A stretch of DNA of 64,000 nt from Actinoallomurus sp963799975 (GTDB taxonomy: Bacteria > Actinomycetota > Actinomycetes > Streptosporangiales > Streptosporangiaceae): assembly GCA_963799975.1 (NCBI GenBank), contig CAWCZF010000006.1, positions 2,976,001 to 3,040,000 on the forward strand. Direction: 5' to 3'. Made by a program: the position numbers and the translations under genes. Positions 17,370 through 26,274 of the stretch are shown piece by piece (position 1 is the first letter of the stretch; each line of letters starts with the position of its first letter). Below the pieces are notes generated by a model. That model was not told where the DNA came from. It searched no databases and saw only the letters and a list, made by a program, of their open reading frames with translations.

Positions 17370-18764
17370 TCAGGAGTCGAAGCCCACGCCGAAGGCGTCG
17401 AGCGCACGCAGCCACAGGTTGCGCCGGCCCGCGTGCTGGTCGGCGCGCGCCAGCGACCAGCGGGTGAGCTGCACCGCGCCGTACCTCAGCGGTTCGGGCG
17501 GGAACGGCACCGGCTTGGACCGCACCATCGCCAGCCGGGTGCGCTCGGTGTCCTCCCCGCCGAGCAGGTCGAGCATGACGTCGGCGCCGAAGCGCGTCGC
17601 GCCCACGCCGAGACCGGTGTAGCCCGCCGCGTACGCCAGCCGACCTCGGTGCGCCGTGCCGAAGAACGCGCAGAACCGGCTGCACGTGTCGATCACCCCG
17701 CCCCACGCGTGGGCGAACCGTACGTCGGCGAGCTGCGGGAAGGTCGTGAAGAAGTGCTCGGCGAGCAGCGCGAACGTGGCAGGGCGGCGTTCGAGCTCGG
17801 CCCGCACCGCGCCGCCGAAGTGGTAGATCGCGTCGTAGCCGCCCCACACGATCCGGTCATCGGCGGTCAGCCGGTAGTAGTGGAACCGGTTGCCCGAGTC
17901 GCCCACGCCCGTACGGCTCCGCCAGCCGACCGAGGCGAGCTGGTCCGCGGTGAGCGGCTCGGTGGCGAGCGCGTAGTCATAGACCGGTGCGATGAAGTGC
18001 CGCAGCCGCCGCAGCGGCGCGGGGAACCCGCCGGTGCCCAGCGCCACCCGGCCCGCGACGACCGCCCCGTACGGCGTCCGCAGCCGCAGCGCGCCGCCGT
18101 CCTCCTCGATCGAGCGCGCCGGCGTGCGCTCGAAGATCCGCACCCCCGCCGCCAGGCACGCCCGGCGCAGGCCCCACGCGAGCTTGGCCGGGTGCACGAG
18201 GGCGACGCCGTCGCGGTCCCACAGGCCGCCCGCGTACGTCGGCGAGGCCACCTCGGCGCGTACGGCCGCGGCGTCGAGCAGTTCCAGGCTCCGGCCGGCC
18301 GCGGCCGCGCGGTCCGCCAGTTCGGCCAGACCGTCGAGCTGCCAGTCCGCGGTCGCCACGTCCAGCTCGCCGGTGCGCTCGAACTCGGCGTCGATGCCGT
18401 GGGCGCCCACGGCGGCCTCGATGCCGTCGAGGTTCTCCCGGCCGAGGCGTTCGAGCGTGGTGATCTCGCCGGGCCAGCGGGCGAGGCCGTTGCCGAGTCC
18501 GTGCGTGAGGCTGGCCGCGCAGAACCCGCCGTTGCGCCCGGAGGCGGCGCCGCCCGCGACGTCCGCCTCCACCAGCACGACGTCGCACGACGGTTCGCGC
18601 TCCCGCGCTCGCAGCGCGGTCCACAGCCCCGTGTAGCCGCCGCCGACGACCGCGAGGTCGCAGGAGACGCGGCCGGTCAGTGCCGCGGCCGGCTCGGGCG
18701 CGCCCGGGCCGGCCAGCCAGTACGGCGTGGGGTCGGCGTCGGCGAGGGCCCTCAGCGCGTCCAC
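17370..18764 (-). CDS. FAD-dependent amine oxidoreductase (PuuB-like, DAO fold)
   Basis: 464-residue flavoprotein of the DAO/glycine-oxidase fold. The FAD-binding motif is V-V-G-G-G-Y-T-G-L-W-T-A near residue 40. It has G-G-A-A-S-G-R-N-G-G-F, the signature of gamma-glutamylputrescine oxidase-type enzymes, and a late G-Y-T-G-L-G-V-G that closes the FAD site. It lies last in a minus-strand cluster, 4 bp after the potC-type gene, so it should be co-expressed with a polyamine importer. The likely job is oxidising putrescine or gamma-glutamylputrescine to an aldehyde, giving H2O2 and ammonia. No glutamylputrescine synthetase is seen here, so free putrescine is equally possible. Confidence 0.85.
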   Translation of the reverse strand: MDALRALADADPTPYWLAGPGAPEPAAALTGRVSCDLAVVGGGYTGLWTALRAREREPSCDVVLVEADVAGGAASGRNGGFCAASLTHGLGNGLARWPGEITTLERLGRENLDGIEAAVGAHGIDAEFERTGELDVATADWQLDGLAELADRAAAAGRSLELLDAAAVRAEVASPTYAGGLWDRDGVALVHPAKLAWGLRRACLAAGVRIFERTPARSIEEDGGALRLRTPYGAVVAGRVALGTGGFPAPLRRLRHFIAPVYDYALATEPLTADQLASVGWRSRTGVGDSGNRFHYYRLTADDRIVWGGYDAIYHFGGAVRAELERRPATFALLAEHFFTTFPQLADVRFAHAWGGVIDTCSRFCAFFGTAHRGRLAYAAGYTGLGVGATRFGADVMLDLLGGEDTERTRLAMVRSKPVPFPPEPLRYGAVQLTRWSLARADQHAGRRNLWLRALDAFGVGFDS

Positions 18765-18768
18765 GGCC

Positions 18769-19605
18769 TTACCGCCGGCGGCGTGCGACGACCGCGTTCC
18801 CGACCGTGAGCAGGATCCCCGCCACGAAGATCAGCGTGCCCATCACGTTGACCTGCGGCGGGAGGCCGTTCTTCTGCGCGCCCCAGATCCACAGCGGGAA
18901 CGTCAGCGTCGACCCGCTGTTGAAGCTGGTGATGATGAAGTCATCGATCGACAGCGCGAACGCGAGCAGCCCGCCGGCCAGCACCGCCGGGAAGATCATC
19001 GGCAGTGTGACGAGCCGGAACGCCGTCCAGCCCGTGGCGCCGAGGTCGCGCGCCGCCTCGTCGATCGCCGGGTCGAGGGTCAGCACCCGCGAGCGTACGG
19101 TGACCGCGACGAAGGAGAGGGAGAACATGATGTGCGCGGCGACGATCGTCCAGTAGCCGCGGCCCACGTTGAGCTGCACGAAGAACGACAGCAGCGACGC
19201 GCCCATGACGGTCTCCGGCGCGGAGATCGCGGCGAACTGGACCAGGTTGAGCGAGCCCTGCCCGCGGAAGCGGTACCGGCCGAGCGCGAGCCCGATCAGG
19301 GTGCCCAGGACCGCGCTGCACAGCGTGGCGATCAGGGCGATCGTCAGGCTGTTGACCAGGGCCGTGGTCAGGTCCGGCACCGAGAAGAGCTGGGCGTACC
19401 ACTTGAACGTGAAGCCCTGCCAGGTGAGGTTGAGCCGGCCCTTGGTGTCGTTGAACCCGAACGCGATCATGACCGCGATCGGCAGGCACAGCCAGACGAT
19501 GACCAGCCAGGTGTAGCCGTGGAGCAGCCGGCCGGCCCAGCGGCCGCGCGGCCTGCGCGCGCTCGCCGGTGCCCGTTCGCCCTGCTCTACCGCGGTCGCG
19601 CTCAT
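18769..19605 (-). CDS. potC: Polyamine-type ABC transporter permease (PotC-like)
   Basis: 278-residue permease with six predicted helices and the binding-protein-dependent transport motif E-A-A-R-D-L-G-A-T-G-W-T-A-F, where the ATPase coupling helix contacts. The N-terminal part (W-L-C-L-P-I-A-V-M-I-A-F-G-F) and the late S-I-D-D-F-I-I-T-S-F-N-S-G match PotC-type subunits. It overlaps the PotB-like gene by 4 bp. With that subunit it should form the channel for putrescine or spermidine import. Confidence 0.9.
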   Translation of the reverse strand: MSATAVEQGERAPASARRPRGRWAGRLLHGYTWLVIVWLCLPIAVMIAFGFNDTKGRLNLTWQGFTFKWYAQLFSVPDLTTALVNSLTIALIATLCSAVLGTLIGLALGRYRFRGQGSLNLVQFAAISAPETVMGASLLSFFVQLNVGRGYWTIVAAHIMFSLSFVAVTVRSRVLTLDPAIDEAARDLGATGWTAFRLVTLPMIFPAVLAGGLLAFALSIDDFIITSFNSGSTLTFPLWIWGAQKNGLPPQVNVMGTLIFVAGILLTVGNAVVARRRR

Positions 19606-20456
19606 CGCGCCGCCACCTCCAGCACGTCCTCGGTGCCGAGCGCCTTCGCGTACAGGAAGATCCCGACGAGCAGGATCGCCATCAGCGTGAAGGACAGCGC
19701 CGCGGCCTGCGGATAGTCGGTGTTGACCAGATAGAGGTTCTGGATGATGTTGCCGATCATCGTGTTGTTGGTGCCGCCGAGCACGGTCGAGTTCACGTAG
19801 TCGGCGCTGACCGGCACGAACGTCATCAGCACGCCCGCGAACACCCCGGGCAGCGACAGCGGGAAGACCACGCGCACGAACGCCTGGACCGGCGCGGCGT
19901 ACAGGTCCTGCGCCGCCTCGATCATCTTCGGGTCCACCCGTTCGAGCGCGACGTAGATCGGCAGCACCATGAACGGCAGGTAGTTGTAGGTGAGCCCGGC
20001 CACGACCGCGAAGCCGGTCGCGATCACGTGGAAGTCCTGCGGCAACAGCCCGGCGTCCTTCAGCGGCGACAGCACGATGCCGTCGTCGGCCAGCAGGAAC
20101 TTCCAGGAGAAGGTGCGCAGCACGAACGAGACGAAGAACGGCAGGAGGATCAGGAACAGGTACGTCGTCTTGCGCGCGCCGCCCTTGAACGCGATCCAGT
20201 ACGCCACCGGGTAGGCCAGCACGATGCAGGCGGCGGTGGCGAGCAGCCCGTAGACCAGCGACCGGATGAGCTGGTCGTCATAGGTGGACAGGCCGTCGCT
20301 GTAGTTCTGCCAGTGCCAGGTGAGCCGGAAGCCGTTGACGACGTCGCCCTGCATCAGCGAGAAGGACAGCATCACCACCATCGGCACCACGAAGAAGATC
20401 GCGAGCCAGAGCCCTCCGGGCAGGATCAGGGCGTACGGCGCGAAACGCCTGCGCAT
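19602..20456 (-). CDS. potB: Polyamine-type ABC transporter permease (PotB-like)
   Basis: 284-residue permease with six helices. The coupling motif E-A-A-Q-D-L-Y-A-A-P-V-Q-A-F, the S-F-V-L-R-T-F-S-W-K-F-L-L segment and the Y-L-P-F-M-V-L-P-I-Y stretch are typical of PotB. It begins 3 bp after the binding-protein gene ends and overlaps the PotC-like gene by 4 bp, so all subunits come from one mRNA. Confidence 0.9.
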   Translation of the reverse strand: MRRRFAPYALILPGGLWLAIFFVVPMVVMLSFSLMQGDVVNGFRLTWHWQNYSDGLSTYDDQLIRSLVYGLLATAACIVLAYPVAYWIAFKGGARKTTYLFLILLPFFVSFVLRTFSWKFLLADDGIVLSPLKDAGLLPQDFHVIATGFAVVAGLTYNYLPFMVLPIYVALERVDPKMIEAAQDLYAAPVQAFVRVVFPLSLPGVFAGVLMTFVPVSADYVNSTVLGGTNNTMIGNIIQNLYLVNTDYPQAAALSFTLMAILLVGIFLYAKALGTEDVLEVAAR

Positions 20457-20459
20457 CGA

Positions 20460-21680
20460 TCAACCCGCCGTGATGTGCTGGAAGACGGCGTTGTACTCCT
20501 TCTCCGTCGCGGGAGTCAGGCTGCGGTAGTGCCGCAGCCTCGCGTAGTCGTCCTTGGAGGGGAACACCAGCGGGCTCGCCGCGACCGCCTGGAGTGTCTT
20601 CTGGTCCGCGCCCGTCGCCTTGCTCGCGTCGGCCGCGATGACGTCCTTGGCGCCCGGCACCGGCGTGACGTAGTTGATGATCTCGGCGAGCTTCGCGGCG
20701 GTCGGCGGCTGGTACAGGTAGTCCATCAGCATCAGGGCGTCGACCGGGTTCTCCGCGGTCTTGGGGATCATCAGGTTGTCGGTCCAGATCGTCCCGCCCT
20801 CTTTGGGAATGACGAACTTCAGGCTCGACTTCTCCGAGAGGTTCTGCTGGAAGATGTCGCCGGACCAGGCCATGGTGAGCCAGACGTCGCCGCGGGTGAG
20901 GGCGTCGATGTAGTCCTGCTCGTAGTACTTGCGGACGATCCCCTTGCTCTTCTGCTCCTGGAGCTTGGCGCCCGCCTTCTTCCAGTCGTCCGGGGTCGAC
21001 TTCTCCGGGTCGATGCCGAGCGCGAACATCCCGAAGTTCCCGATCTCCTGGCCGTCGGACATCATGCCGACCTTGCCCTTGAACGCCGGATCCCACAGGT
21101 CCTCGACGCTGGTGATCTCGCGTTTGGTCTTCTTCGGGTCATAGGCGATGCCGGTGATCCCGGTCGCGTACGGAATGCTGTAGACGTTCCCGGAGTCGAA
21201 GGACTCCTTCTTGTAGATCTCGTCGGCGTTCTTGGCGAAGTTCGGCAGCTTGGAGTGGTCCAGCGGGACGAGGTAGCCCAGCTCGACGAGCTTGGTGAAC
21301 TCCACGCCGTTCGTGACGACCATGAGGTCATAGCCGATCGACTGGCCGGCCTGAAGCTGCGGCGCGATCTTGCCGAACCACTGCGGGTCGTCCTGGATGA
21401 CCTCGCGGTAGGTCACCGTGACGCCGGTCGCCTGGGTGAACGCCTTCAGCGGCGTACGGCCCTTGTCCATGTAGAGCGGCCAGTTCGCGAAGTTCACGTG
21501 GCCGTGCTTGGTCTTGCCGGCCCAGTACTTCTGCACGTCGTTCTGCTTGGGCGGCGCGGCCTTCTGGCCCTTGACCCCGCAGGCGGCGAGGCCGAGGCCG
21601 GCGCCGCCGAGGCCGAGGACTTTCAGCGCGTCGCGCCGGCTGCTGGTCATGCCGCGAAGGAACGCGGGGTCAGTGCTCAT
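20460..21680 (-). CDS. potD: Polyamine ABC transporter substrate-binding lipoprotein (PotD-like, Tat signal)
   Basis: 406-residue exported binding protein. The signal region has the twin-arginine pattern S-R-R-D-A-L-K-V-L-G followed by a lipobox L-A-A-C, so it is probably a Tat-exported lipoprotein. The mature part shows PotD-type landmarks: F-A-N-W-P-L-Y near the start, G-Y-D-L-M-V-V-T-N, V-Y-S-I-P-Y-A-T-G-I-T-G-I-A-Y-D and D-A-L-M-L-M-D-Y-L-Y-Q-P. The ATG at 21680 follows the ATPase stop by 5 bp; the longer frame would put extra residues ahead of the signal. Ligand (putrescine, spermidine or a relative) is inferred from the neighbours. Confidence 0.9.
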   Translation of the reverse strand: MSTDPAFLRGMTSSRRDALKVLGLGGAGLGLAACGVKGQKAAPPKQNDVQKYWAGKTKHGHVNFANWPLYMDKGRTPLKAFTQATGVTVTYREVIQDDPQWFGKIAPQLQAGQSIGYDLMVVTNGVEFTKLVELGYLVPLDHSKLPNFAKNADEIYKKESFDSGNVYSIPYATGITGIAYDPKKTKREITSVEDLWDPAFKGKVGMMSDGQEIGNFGMFALGIDPEKSTPDDWKKAGAKLQEQKSKGIVRKYYEQDYIDALTRGDVWLTMAWSGDIFQQNLSEKSSLKFVIPKEGGTIWTDNLMIPKTAENPVDALMLMDYLYQPPTAAKLAEIINYVTPVPGAKDVIAADASKATGADQKTLQAVAASPLVFPSKDDYARLRHYRSLTPATEKEYNAVFQHITAG

Positions 21681-21685
21681 ATCGG

Positions 21686-22813
21686 TCAGGCTCCGATCAC
21701 GTACGAGTGGCGCGGATCCCACGACAGCCAGACGCTGTCCCCTCGAGTGGCGACGTCGTCCGAAGAGGAGACGTTCTGCACGAAGACGACCACCTCGGCG
21801 CCGGTCGAGGTGGTCACGTTGTAGTTGGTGAACATGCCGAGGTAGACGACCTCGGTCACGGTGCCGCGCAGCGCGCAGGCGTCGCCGTCCGGAGGCGCCG
21901 CGCGTACGTCGATCTTCTCGGGCCGTACGGTGAGCTCGATCTCCTCGCCGGTCACGGCGTCCTTGGGCACCACGATCCGTTCCCTGGGACCCGGCTCGAT
22001 CACGGCGGTGCCGGAGGCGTTGCGTGTGACGGTGCCGGACAGGACGTTGGAGGTGCCGATGAAGCCGGCCACGAACTTGGTCGCGGGCCGCTCGTAGATC
22101 TCCCGCGGCGAGCCGAGCTGCTCGATCAGGCCGTCGTGCATCACCGCGATACGGTCCGACATGGTCAGCGCCTCATTCTGGTCGTGCGTCACGTACACGA
22201 ACGTGATGCCGACCTCGCGCTGGATGCGCTTGAGCTCGACCTGCATCGCCTGGCGGAGCTTGAGGTCCAGCGCGCCGAGCGGCTCGTCGAGCAGCAGCGC
22301 GCGCGGCCGGTTGACCAGGGCACGGGCGAGCGCCACGCGCTGCTGCTGGCCGCCGGACAGCTCGCGGGGTCGGCGTTTCTCCCGGCCCTTCAGGTCCACG
22401 ATCTCCAGCATCTCGCCGGCGCGGCGGCTCACCTCGTCCTTGGCCACGCCCTTGCGGCGCAGCCCGAACGCGACGTTCTCGAACACGCTCATGTGCGGGA
22501 ACAGCGCGTAGGACTGGAAGACCATGTTGATGTCGCGCTTGTTCGGCGGCACGCCCACGACGTTCTGGCCGTGCAGGAAGACCTCGCCCTCGGTCGGCTC
22601 GTCGAACCCGGCGATCATCCGCATCGTCGTGGTCTTGCCGCAGCCGGACGGGCCGAGCAGTGAGAAGAACTCCCCCTCGCCGATGGTCACGTCCACACCC
22701 TTGACCGCCGCCACGGCCTCGCCGCGCGACTGGAACGTCTTCACGATCCCCCGGAGCTCGATCGCGGCGAGCTCGGTGCCGGCTGGGGCAGCTGCCTCTT
22801 GTATCTCTGTCAA
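21686..22813 (-). CDS. potA: Polyamine-type ABC transporter ATPase (PotA-like)
   Basis: 375-residue ATPase with Walker A G-P-S-G-C-G-K-T-T, signature L-S-G-G-Q-Q-Q-R-V-A-L-A, Walker B L-L-L-D-E-P-L-G-A-L-D and the H-loop V-T-H-D. The C-terminal third is the TOBE domain that regulates MalK/PotA-type subunits (I-E-L-T-V-R-P-E-K-I-D-V). Length is usual for PotA. It is the first transporter gene, one base after the aldehyde dehydrogenase stop, so the dehydrogenase gene heads the operon. Confidence 0.92.
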   Translation of the reverse strand: MTEIQEAAAPAGTELAAIELRGIVKTFQSRGEAVAAVKGVDVTIGEGEFFSLLGPSGCGKTTTMRMIAGFDEPTEGEVFLHGQNVVGVPPNKRDINMVFQSYALFPHMSVFENVAFGLRRKGVAKDEVSRRAGEMLEIVDLKGREKRRPRELSGGQQQRVALARALVNRPRALLLDEPLGALDLKLRQAMQVELKRIQREVGITFVYVTHDQNEALTMSDRIAVMHDGLIEQLGSPREIYERPATKFVAGFIGTSNVLSGTVTRNASGTAVIEPGPRERIVVPKDAVTGEEIELTVRPEKIDVRAAPPDGDACALRGTVTEVVYLGMFTNYNVTTSTGAEVVVFVQNVSSSDDVATRGDSVWLSWDPRHSYVIGA

Positions 22814-22814
22814 G

Positions 22815-24239
22815 TCAGGCTCCGATATGGCTCATGACGTGCTTGATACGCGTGTAGTCCTCGAACCCGTACATCGACAGGTCCTTGCCGTACCCCGAGT
22901 GTTTGAAGCCGCCGTGCGGCATCTCCGACGCGAACGGAATGTGGGTGTTGATCCAGACGGCGCCGAAGTCGAGCCGCTTGGCCATCCGCATCGCGCGTCC
23001 GTGGTCCTTGGTCCAGACGCTCGCCGCCAGCGCGTAGTCCACGCCGTTGGCCCAGCGCAGCGCCTCGTCCTCGTCGGAGAACCGCTGGACCGTGATGACC
23101 GGGCCGAAGATCTCGGTCTGGACCATCTCGTCGTCCTGGTCGAGGCCGCTGACGACGGTCGGCCGGTAGAAGAAGCCGCGGTCGCCGAGCCGCTCGCCGC
23201 CGGCGGCCACGTGGGCGTGCGCGGGCACGCGGTCGAGGAAGCCGCCGACGCGGGCGAGCTGGTTCGCGTTGTTCAGCGGCCCGAAGAAGGCGTCCTCATC
23301 CGACGGCGGCCCGACCTTCATCGCGCGTGCCTGCTCGGCGAGCGCGGCGACGAAGTCGTCGTGCACGCGAGGCCCGGCCAGGACCCGCGCTGCGGCGGTG
23401 CAGTCCTGGCCCGCGTTGAAGTAGCCGGCCTCGGCGATGCCGCGCGCGGCGACCTCGACGTCGGCGTCGTCGAAGACGATCACCGGCGCCTTGCCGCCGA
23501 GTTCGAGGTGGACCTTCTTCAGCGTCTCGGCGGCCTGCCGGGCGACCTCCTTGCCGGCACGCACCGAGCCGGTCACCGAGACCATCTGCGGCGTCGGGTG
23601 GGAGACCAGTTCGCGGCCGGTGTCGCGGTCGCCGCAGACGACGTTGAGCACGCCGGGCGGCAGGTGCTCCGCGGCGATCTCGGCCAGCAGAAGTGTCGTG
23701 ACCGGTGTCGTATCGGATGGCTTGAGCACGACCGTGTTGCCCGCGGCCAGCGCGGGCGCGATCTTCCAGGTGGCCATGACCATCGGGTAGTTCCAGGGCG
23801 TGACCTGCGCGCAGACGCCGATCGGCTCGCGGCGGATCATCGAGGTGTGGCCGGCCAGGTACTCTCCTGCCGACCGGCCCTCCAGCAGGCGCGCGCAACC
23901 GGCGAAGAACCGGAACTCATCGACCATCGGGCCGATCTCCTCGTCCCGGGTCAGCTGGAGCGGCTTGCCGGTGTTGCGGCACTCGGCCTGGACCAGTTCC
24001 TCGGCCCGGGCCTCGACGGCGTCGGCGATGCGCAGCAGGGCCAGGCTCCGCTCCCCCGGCGTGGCGTCGCGCCAGCCGCCGAAGGCGCTCTCGGCGACGG
24101 CCATCGCGGCGTCGACGTCGGCGGCACCCGACACGGGCGCCTCCTCGTACGGCTCGCCGGTGCTCGGGTCGATCACCTCGGACGTGCGCCCGCCCTTGGT
24201 GTCGACGTACTCGCCGCCGACGAAGTTGCGCAGAGCCAC
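22815..24239 (-). CDS. Gamma-aminobutyraldehyde dehydrogenase-like enzyme
   Basis: 474-residue NAD-dependent aldehyde dehydrogenase. Marks are F-V-G-G-E-Y-V at the N terminus, T-P-W-N-Y-P-M-V-M-A-T-W-K, the nucleotide loop V-T-G-S-V-R-A-G-K-E, the catalytic E of L-E-L-G-G-K-A-P and the catalytic Cys in N-A-G-Q-D-C-T-A-A. The N-A-G-Q-D-C-T-A variant is typical of aminobutyraldehyde dehydrogenases (PatD/Prr). Start is GTG at 24239 with GGAGGT upstream; the open frame runs 77 codons further without a site. It likely oxidises the aldehyde from putrescine to GABA. First gene of the minus-strand polyamine operon. Confidence 0.88.
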   Translation of the reverse strand: MALRNFVGGEYVDTKGGRTSEVIDPSTGEPYEEAPVSGAADVDAAMAVAESAFGGWRDATPGERSLALLRIADAVEARAEELVQAECRNTGKPLQLTRDEEIGPMVDEFRFFAGCARLLEGRSAGEYLAGHTSMIRREPIGVCAQVTPWNYPMVMATWKIAPALAAGNTVVLKPSDTTPVTTLLLAEIAAEHLPPGVLNVVCGDRDTGRELVSHPTPQMVSVTGSVRAGKEVARQAAETLKKVHLELGGKAPVIVFDDADVEVAARGIAEAGYFNAGQDCTAAARVLAGPRVHDDFVAALAEQARAMKVGPPSDEDAFFGPLNNANQLARVGGFLDRVPAHAHVAAGGERLGDRGFFYRPTVVSGLDQDDEMVQTEIFGPVITVQRFSDEDEALRWANGVDYALAASVWTKDHGRAMRMAKRLDFGAVWINTHIPFASEMPHGGFKHSGYGKDLSMYGFEDYTRIKHVMSHIGA

Positions 24240-24304
24240 CTTCGACCTCCGACCGTGATCCCGGATGGTCCACGACCCTGGCAGAACAATTCGCCCGAAA
24301 CAAG

Positions 24305-24342
24305 GGATTCCGTTGTTACAATCGGATTTCACGACGGAATCC
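24305..24342. promoter_or_regulatory. Inverted repeat in the divergent aldDH/Lrp promoter
   Basis: Perfect 9-bp arms GGATTCCGT (24305-24313) and ACGGAATCC (24334-24342), 20 bp apart, so two helical turns separate the arms. A TTGACA -35 element for the lrp-type gene follows directly at 24343-24348. It fits an operator of the adjacent Lrp/AsnC regulator acting on both directions; binding is not shown. Confidence 0.6.
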
Positions 24343-24391
24343 TTGACAATCCGGGTGTAGGTGACACGATGTCGCATCGAGGAGGGACTCG

Positions 24392-24892
24392 ATGGCCCAC
24401 GAACGCCCGCCCCCCGTACGGCAGGCGCCGAACGGGCGGCGCCCAGGTGTGACCCTCGACGACACGTCAAAGAAGATCATTGAGCTGCTCCAGGCGGACG
24501 GGCGACGCTCGTACGCCGCGCTCGGCAAGGCCGTCAACCTGTCCGAGGCGGCGGTACGCCAGCGGGTCCAGCGGCTGCTCGAGTCGGGCGTGATGCAGAT
24601 CGTCGCGGTCACCGACCCCCTCTCCCTGGGCTTCCTGCGCCAGGCCATGATCGGCGTCAGGTGCGAGGGCGACCTGGAGGCGGTCGCGGACGTGCTCGCG
24701 GCGATGGACGAGATCGACTACGTGGTGATCACGGCCGGGTCCTTCGACCTGCTCGCCGAACTCGTCTGCGAGAGCGATGACCACCTCCTCGAACTCCTCG
24801 GCCGCATCCGCGCCATCCCCGCCGTGACCAGCACCGAGAGCTTCGTCTACCTCAAGCTCCGCAAGCAGATCTACTCCTGGGGAACCCGGTGA
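24392..24892 (+). CDS. Lrp/AsnC-family regulator
   Basis: 166-residue regulator. The AsnC helix-turn-helix is L-D-D-T-S-K-K-I-I-E-L-L-Q then A-A-L-G-K-A-V-N-L-S-E-A-A-V-R-Q-R (about residues 21-70), and the RAM sensor domain fills the second half (D-Y-V-V-I-T-A-G-S-F-D-L-L-A-E-L). A 20-residue N-terminal tail is extra. The ATG at 24392 has GAGGAGGG upstream. It is divergent from the aldehyde dehydrogenase-pot operon and lies just ahead of an aminotransferase gene, so it most likely senses a polyamine-pathway intermediate and controls both arms. Confidence 0.9.
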   Translation: MAHERPPPVRQAPNGRRPGVTLDDTSKKIIELLQADGRRSYAALGKAVNLSEAAVRQRVQRLLESGVMQIVAVTDPLSLGFLRQAMIGVRCEGDLEAVADVLAAMDEIDYVVITAGSFDLLAELVCESDDHLLELLGRIRAIPAVTSTESFVYLKLRKQIYSWGTR

Positions 24893-24918
24893 CCTCAGCG
24901 CAAGGAGAGTTAAGCCCC

Positions 24919-26274
24919 ATGAACATCCAGGACGCGGCCAAACGACATCTATGGATGCACTTCACGCGCATGTCGGCCTACAAGGACGCCGACGTACCGG
25001 TCATCGTGCGCGGCGAGGGCCCGTACGTCTATGACGACCGCGGCCGCCGCTACCTGGACGGGCTGTCGGGTCTGTTCGTCTCCCAGATCGGCCACGGGCG
25101 CACGGAACTCGCCGAAGCCGCGGCGCGCCAGGCGGGCGAGCTCGCGTACTTCCCCCTCTGGTCCTACGCCCACCCGAACGCCATCGAACTGGCCGAGCGC
25201 CTGGCCCACCTCGCCCCCGCCGACCTCAACCGGGTGTTCTTCACCACGAGCGGGTCCGAGGCGGTCGAGTCGGCGTTCAAACTGGCACGCAACTACTTCA
25301 AGCTGGTCGGGCAGCCCTCGCGCTTCAAGGTGATCAGCCGGGACATCGCCTACCACGGCACGACGATGGGCGCGCTGTCGATCACCGGCCTGGCCGACAT
25401 CAAGCCGCCCTTCGAGCCGCTCGTGCCCGGGTCCGTACGCGTGCCGAACACCAACTTCTACCGCGCGCCCGAGCACGGCGACTCCCTGGAGGACTTCGGG
25501 CGATGGGCGGCTGACGAGATCGAGCGCGCCATCCTGCGCGAGGGCCCGTCGTCGGTGGCCGCCGTCTACCTGGAGCCGGTGCAGAACTCCGGCGGCTGCT
25601 TCCCGCCGCCGCCCGGCTACTTCGAGCGCGTCCGCTCGATCTGCGACCGGCACGGCGTGCTGCTCGTCTCCGACGAGGTGATCTGCGCGTTCGGCCGGCT
25701 CGGGCACTACTTCGGCTCGGAGCGGTACGGGTACCGGCCCGACATCATCACCTTCGCCAAGGGGCTCACCTCCGGGTACTCCCCGCTGGGCGGGATGCTC
25801 GTGAGCGACCGGCTGATGGAGCCGTTCGCGGACGGCGCGGCGACGTTCCTGCACGGCGTGACGTTCGCCGGGCATCCGGTGTCCTCGGCGGTGGCGCTCG
25901 CCAACCTGGACGTGTTCGAGAAGGAGAAGATCCTCGACAACGTGCGTACGCACGAGGCGACCTTCCGCTCGACGCTGGACAAGCTCCACGACCTGCCGAT
26001 CGTCGGCGACGTACGCGGCGACGGGTACTTCTACGGGATCGAGCTGGTCAAGGAGAAGTCCGCCAAGGCGACCTTCTCCGACGCCGAGTCCGAGCGGCTG
26101 CTGCGGGGCTTCCTGTCGCCCGCGCTCTTCGAGGCCGGCCTGGTGTGCCGGGCCGACGACCGCGGCGACCCGGTCATCCAGCTCGCGCCGCCGCTGATCT
26201 GCGGCCCGGAACACTTCGATGAGATCGAGCGGATCCTGCGCTCGGTGCTGACGGAGGCATGGAGCCGGCTTTGA
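24919..26274 (+). CDS. Class III aminotransferase (putrescine-pyruvate type)
   Basis: 451-residue PLP enzyme. It has F-F-T-T-S-G-S-E-A-V-E-S-A for phosphate binding, Y-H-G-T-T-M-G-A-L-S-I, V-S-D-E-V-I-C-A-F-G-R-L-G with the PLP Asp and the lysine in I-T-F-A-K-G-L-T-S-G-Y. The H-F-T-R-M-S-A-Y opening is typical of putrescine/taurine:pyruvate aminotransferases (SpuC, PatA relatives). The ATG at 24919 has AAGGAG at 24902-24907; the in-frame GTG at 24889 overlapping the regulator by 4 bp is the alternative. It gives the cell a transaminase route from putrescine to the aminobutyraldehyde beside the oxidase route. Confidence 0.85.
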   Translation: MNIQDAAKRHLWMHFTRMSAYKDADVPVIVRGEGPYVYDDRGRRYLDGLSGLFVSQIGHGRTELAEAAARQAGELAYFPLWSYAHPNAIELAERLAHLAPADLNRVFFTTSGSEAVESAFKLARNYFKLVGQPSRFKVISRDIAYHGTTMGALSITGLADIKPPFEPLVPGSVRVPNTNFYRAPEHGDSLEDFGRWAADEIERAILREGPSSVAAVYLEPVQNSGGCFPPPPGYFERVRSICDRHGVLLVSDEVICAFGRLGHYFGSERYGYRPDIITFAKGLTSGYSPLGGMLVSDRLMEPFADGAATFLHGVTFAGHPVSSAVALANLDVFEKEKILDNVRTHEATFRSTLDKLHDLPIVGDVRGDGYFYGIELVKEKSAKATFSDAESERLLRGFLSPALFEAGLVCRADDRGDPVIQLAPPLICGPEHFDEIERILRSVLTEAWSRL

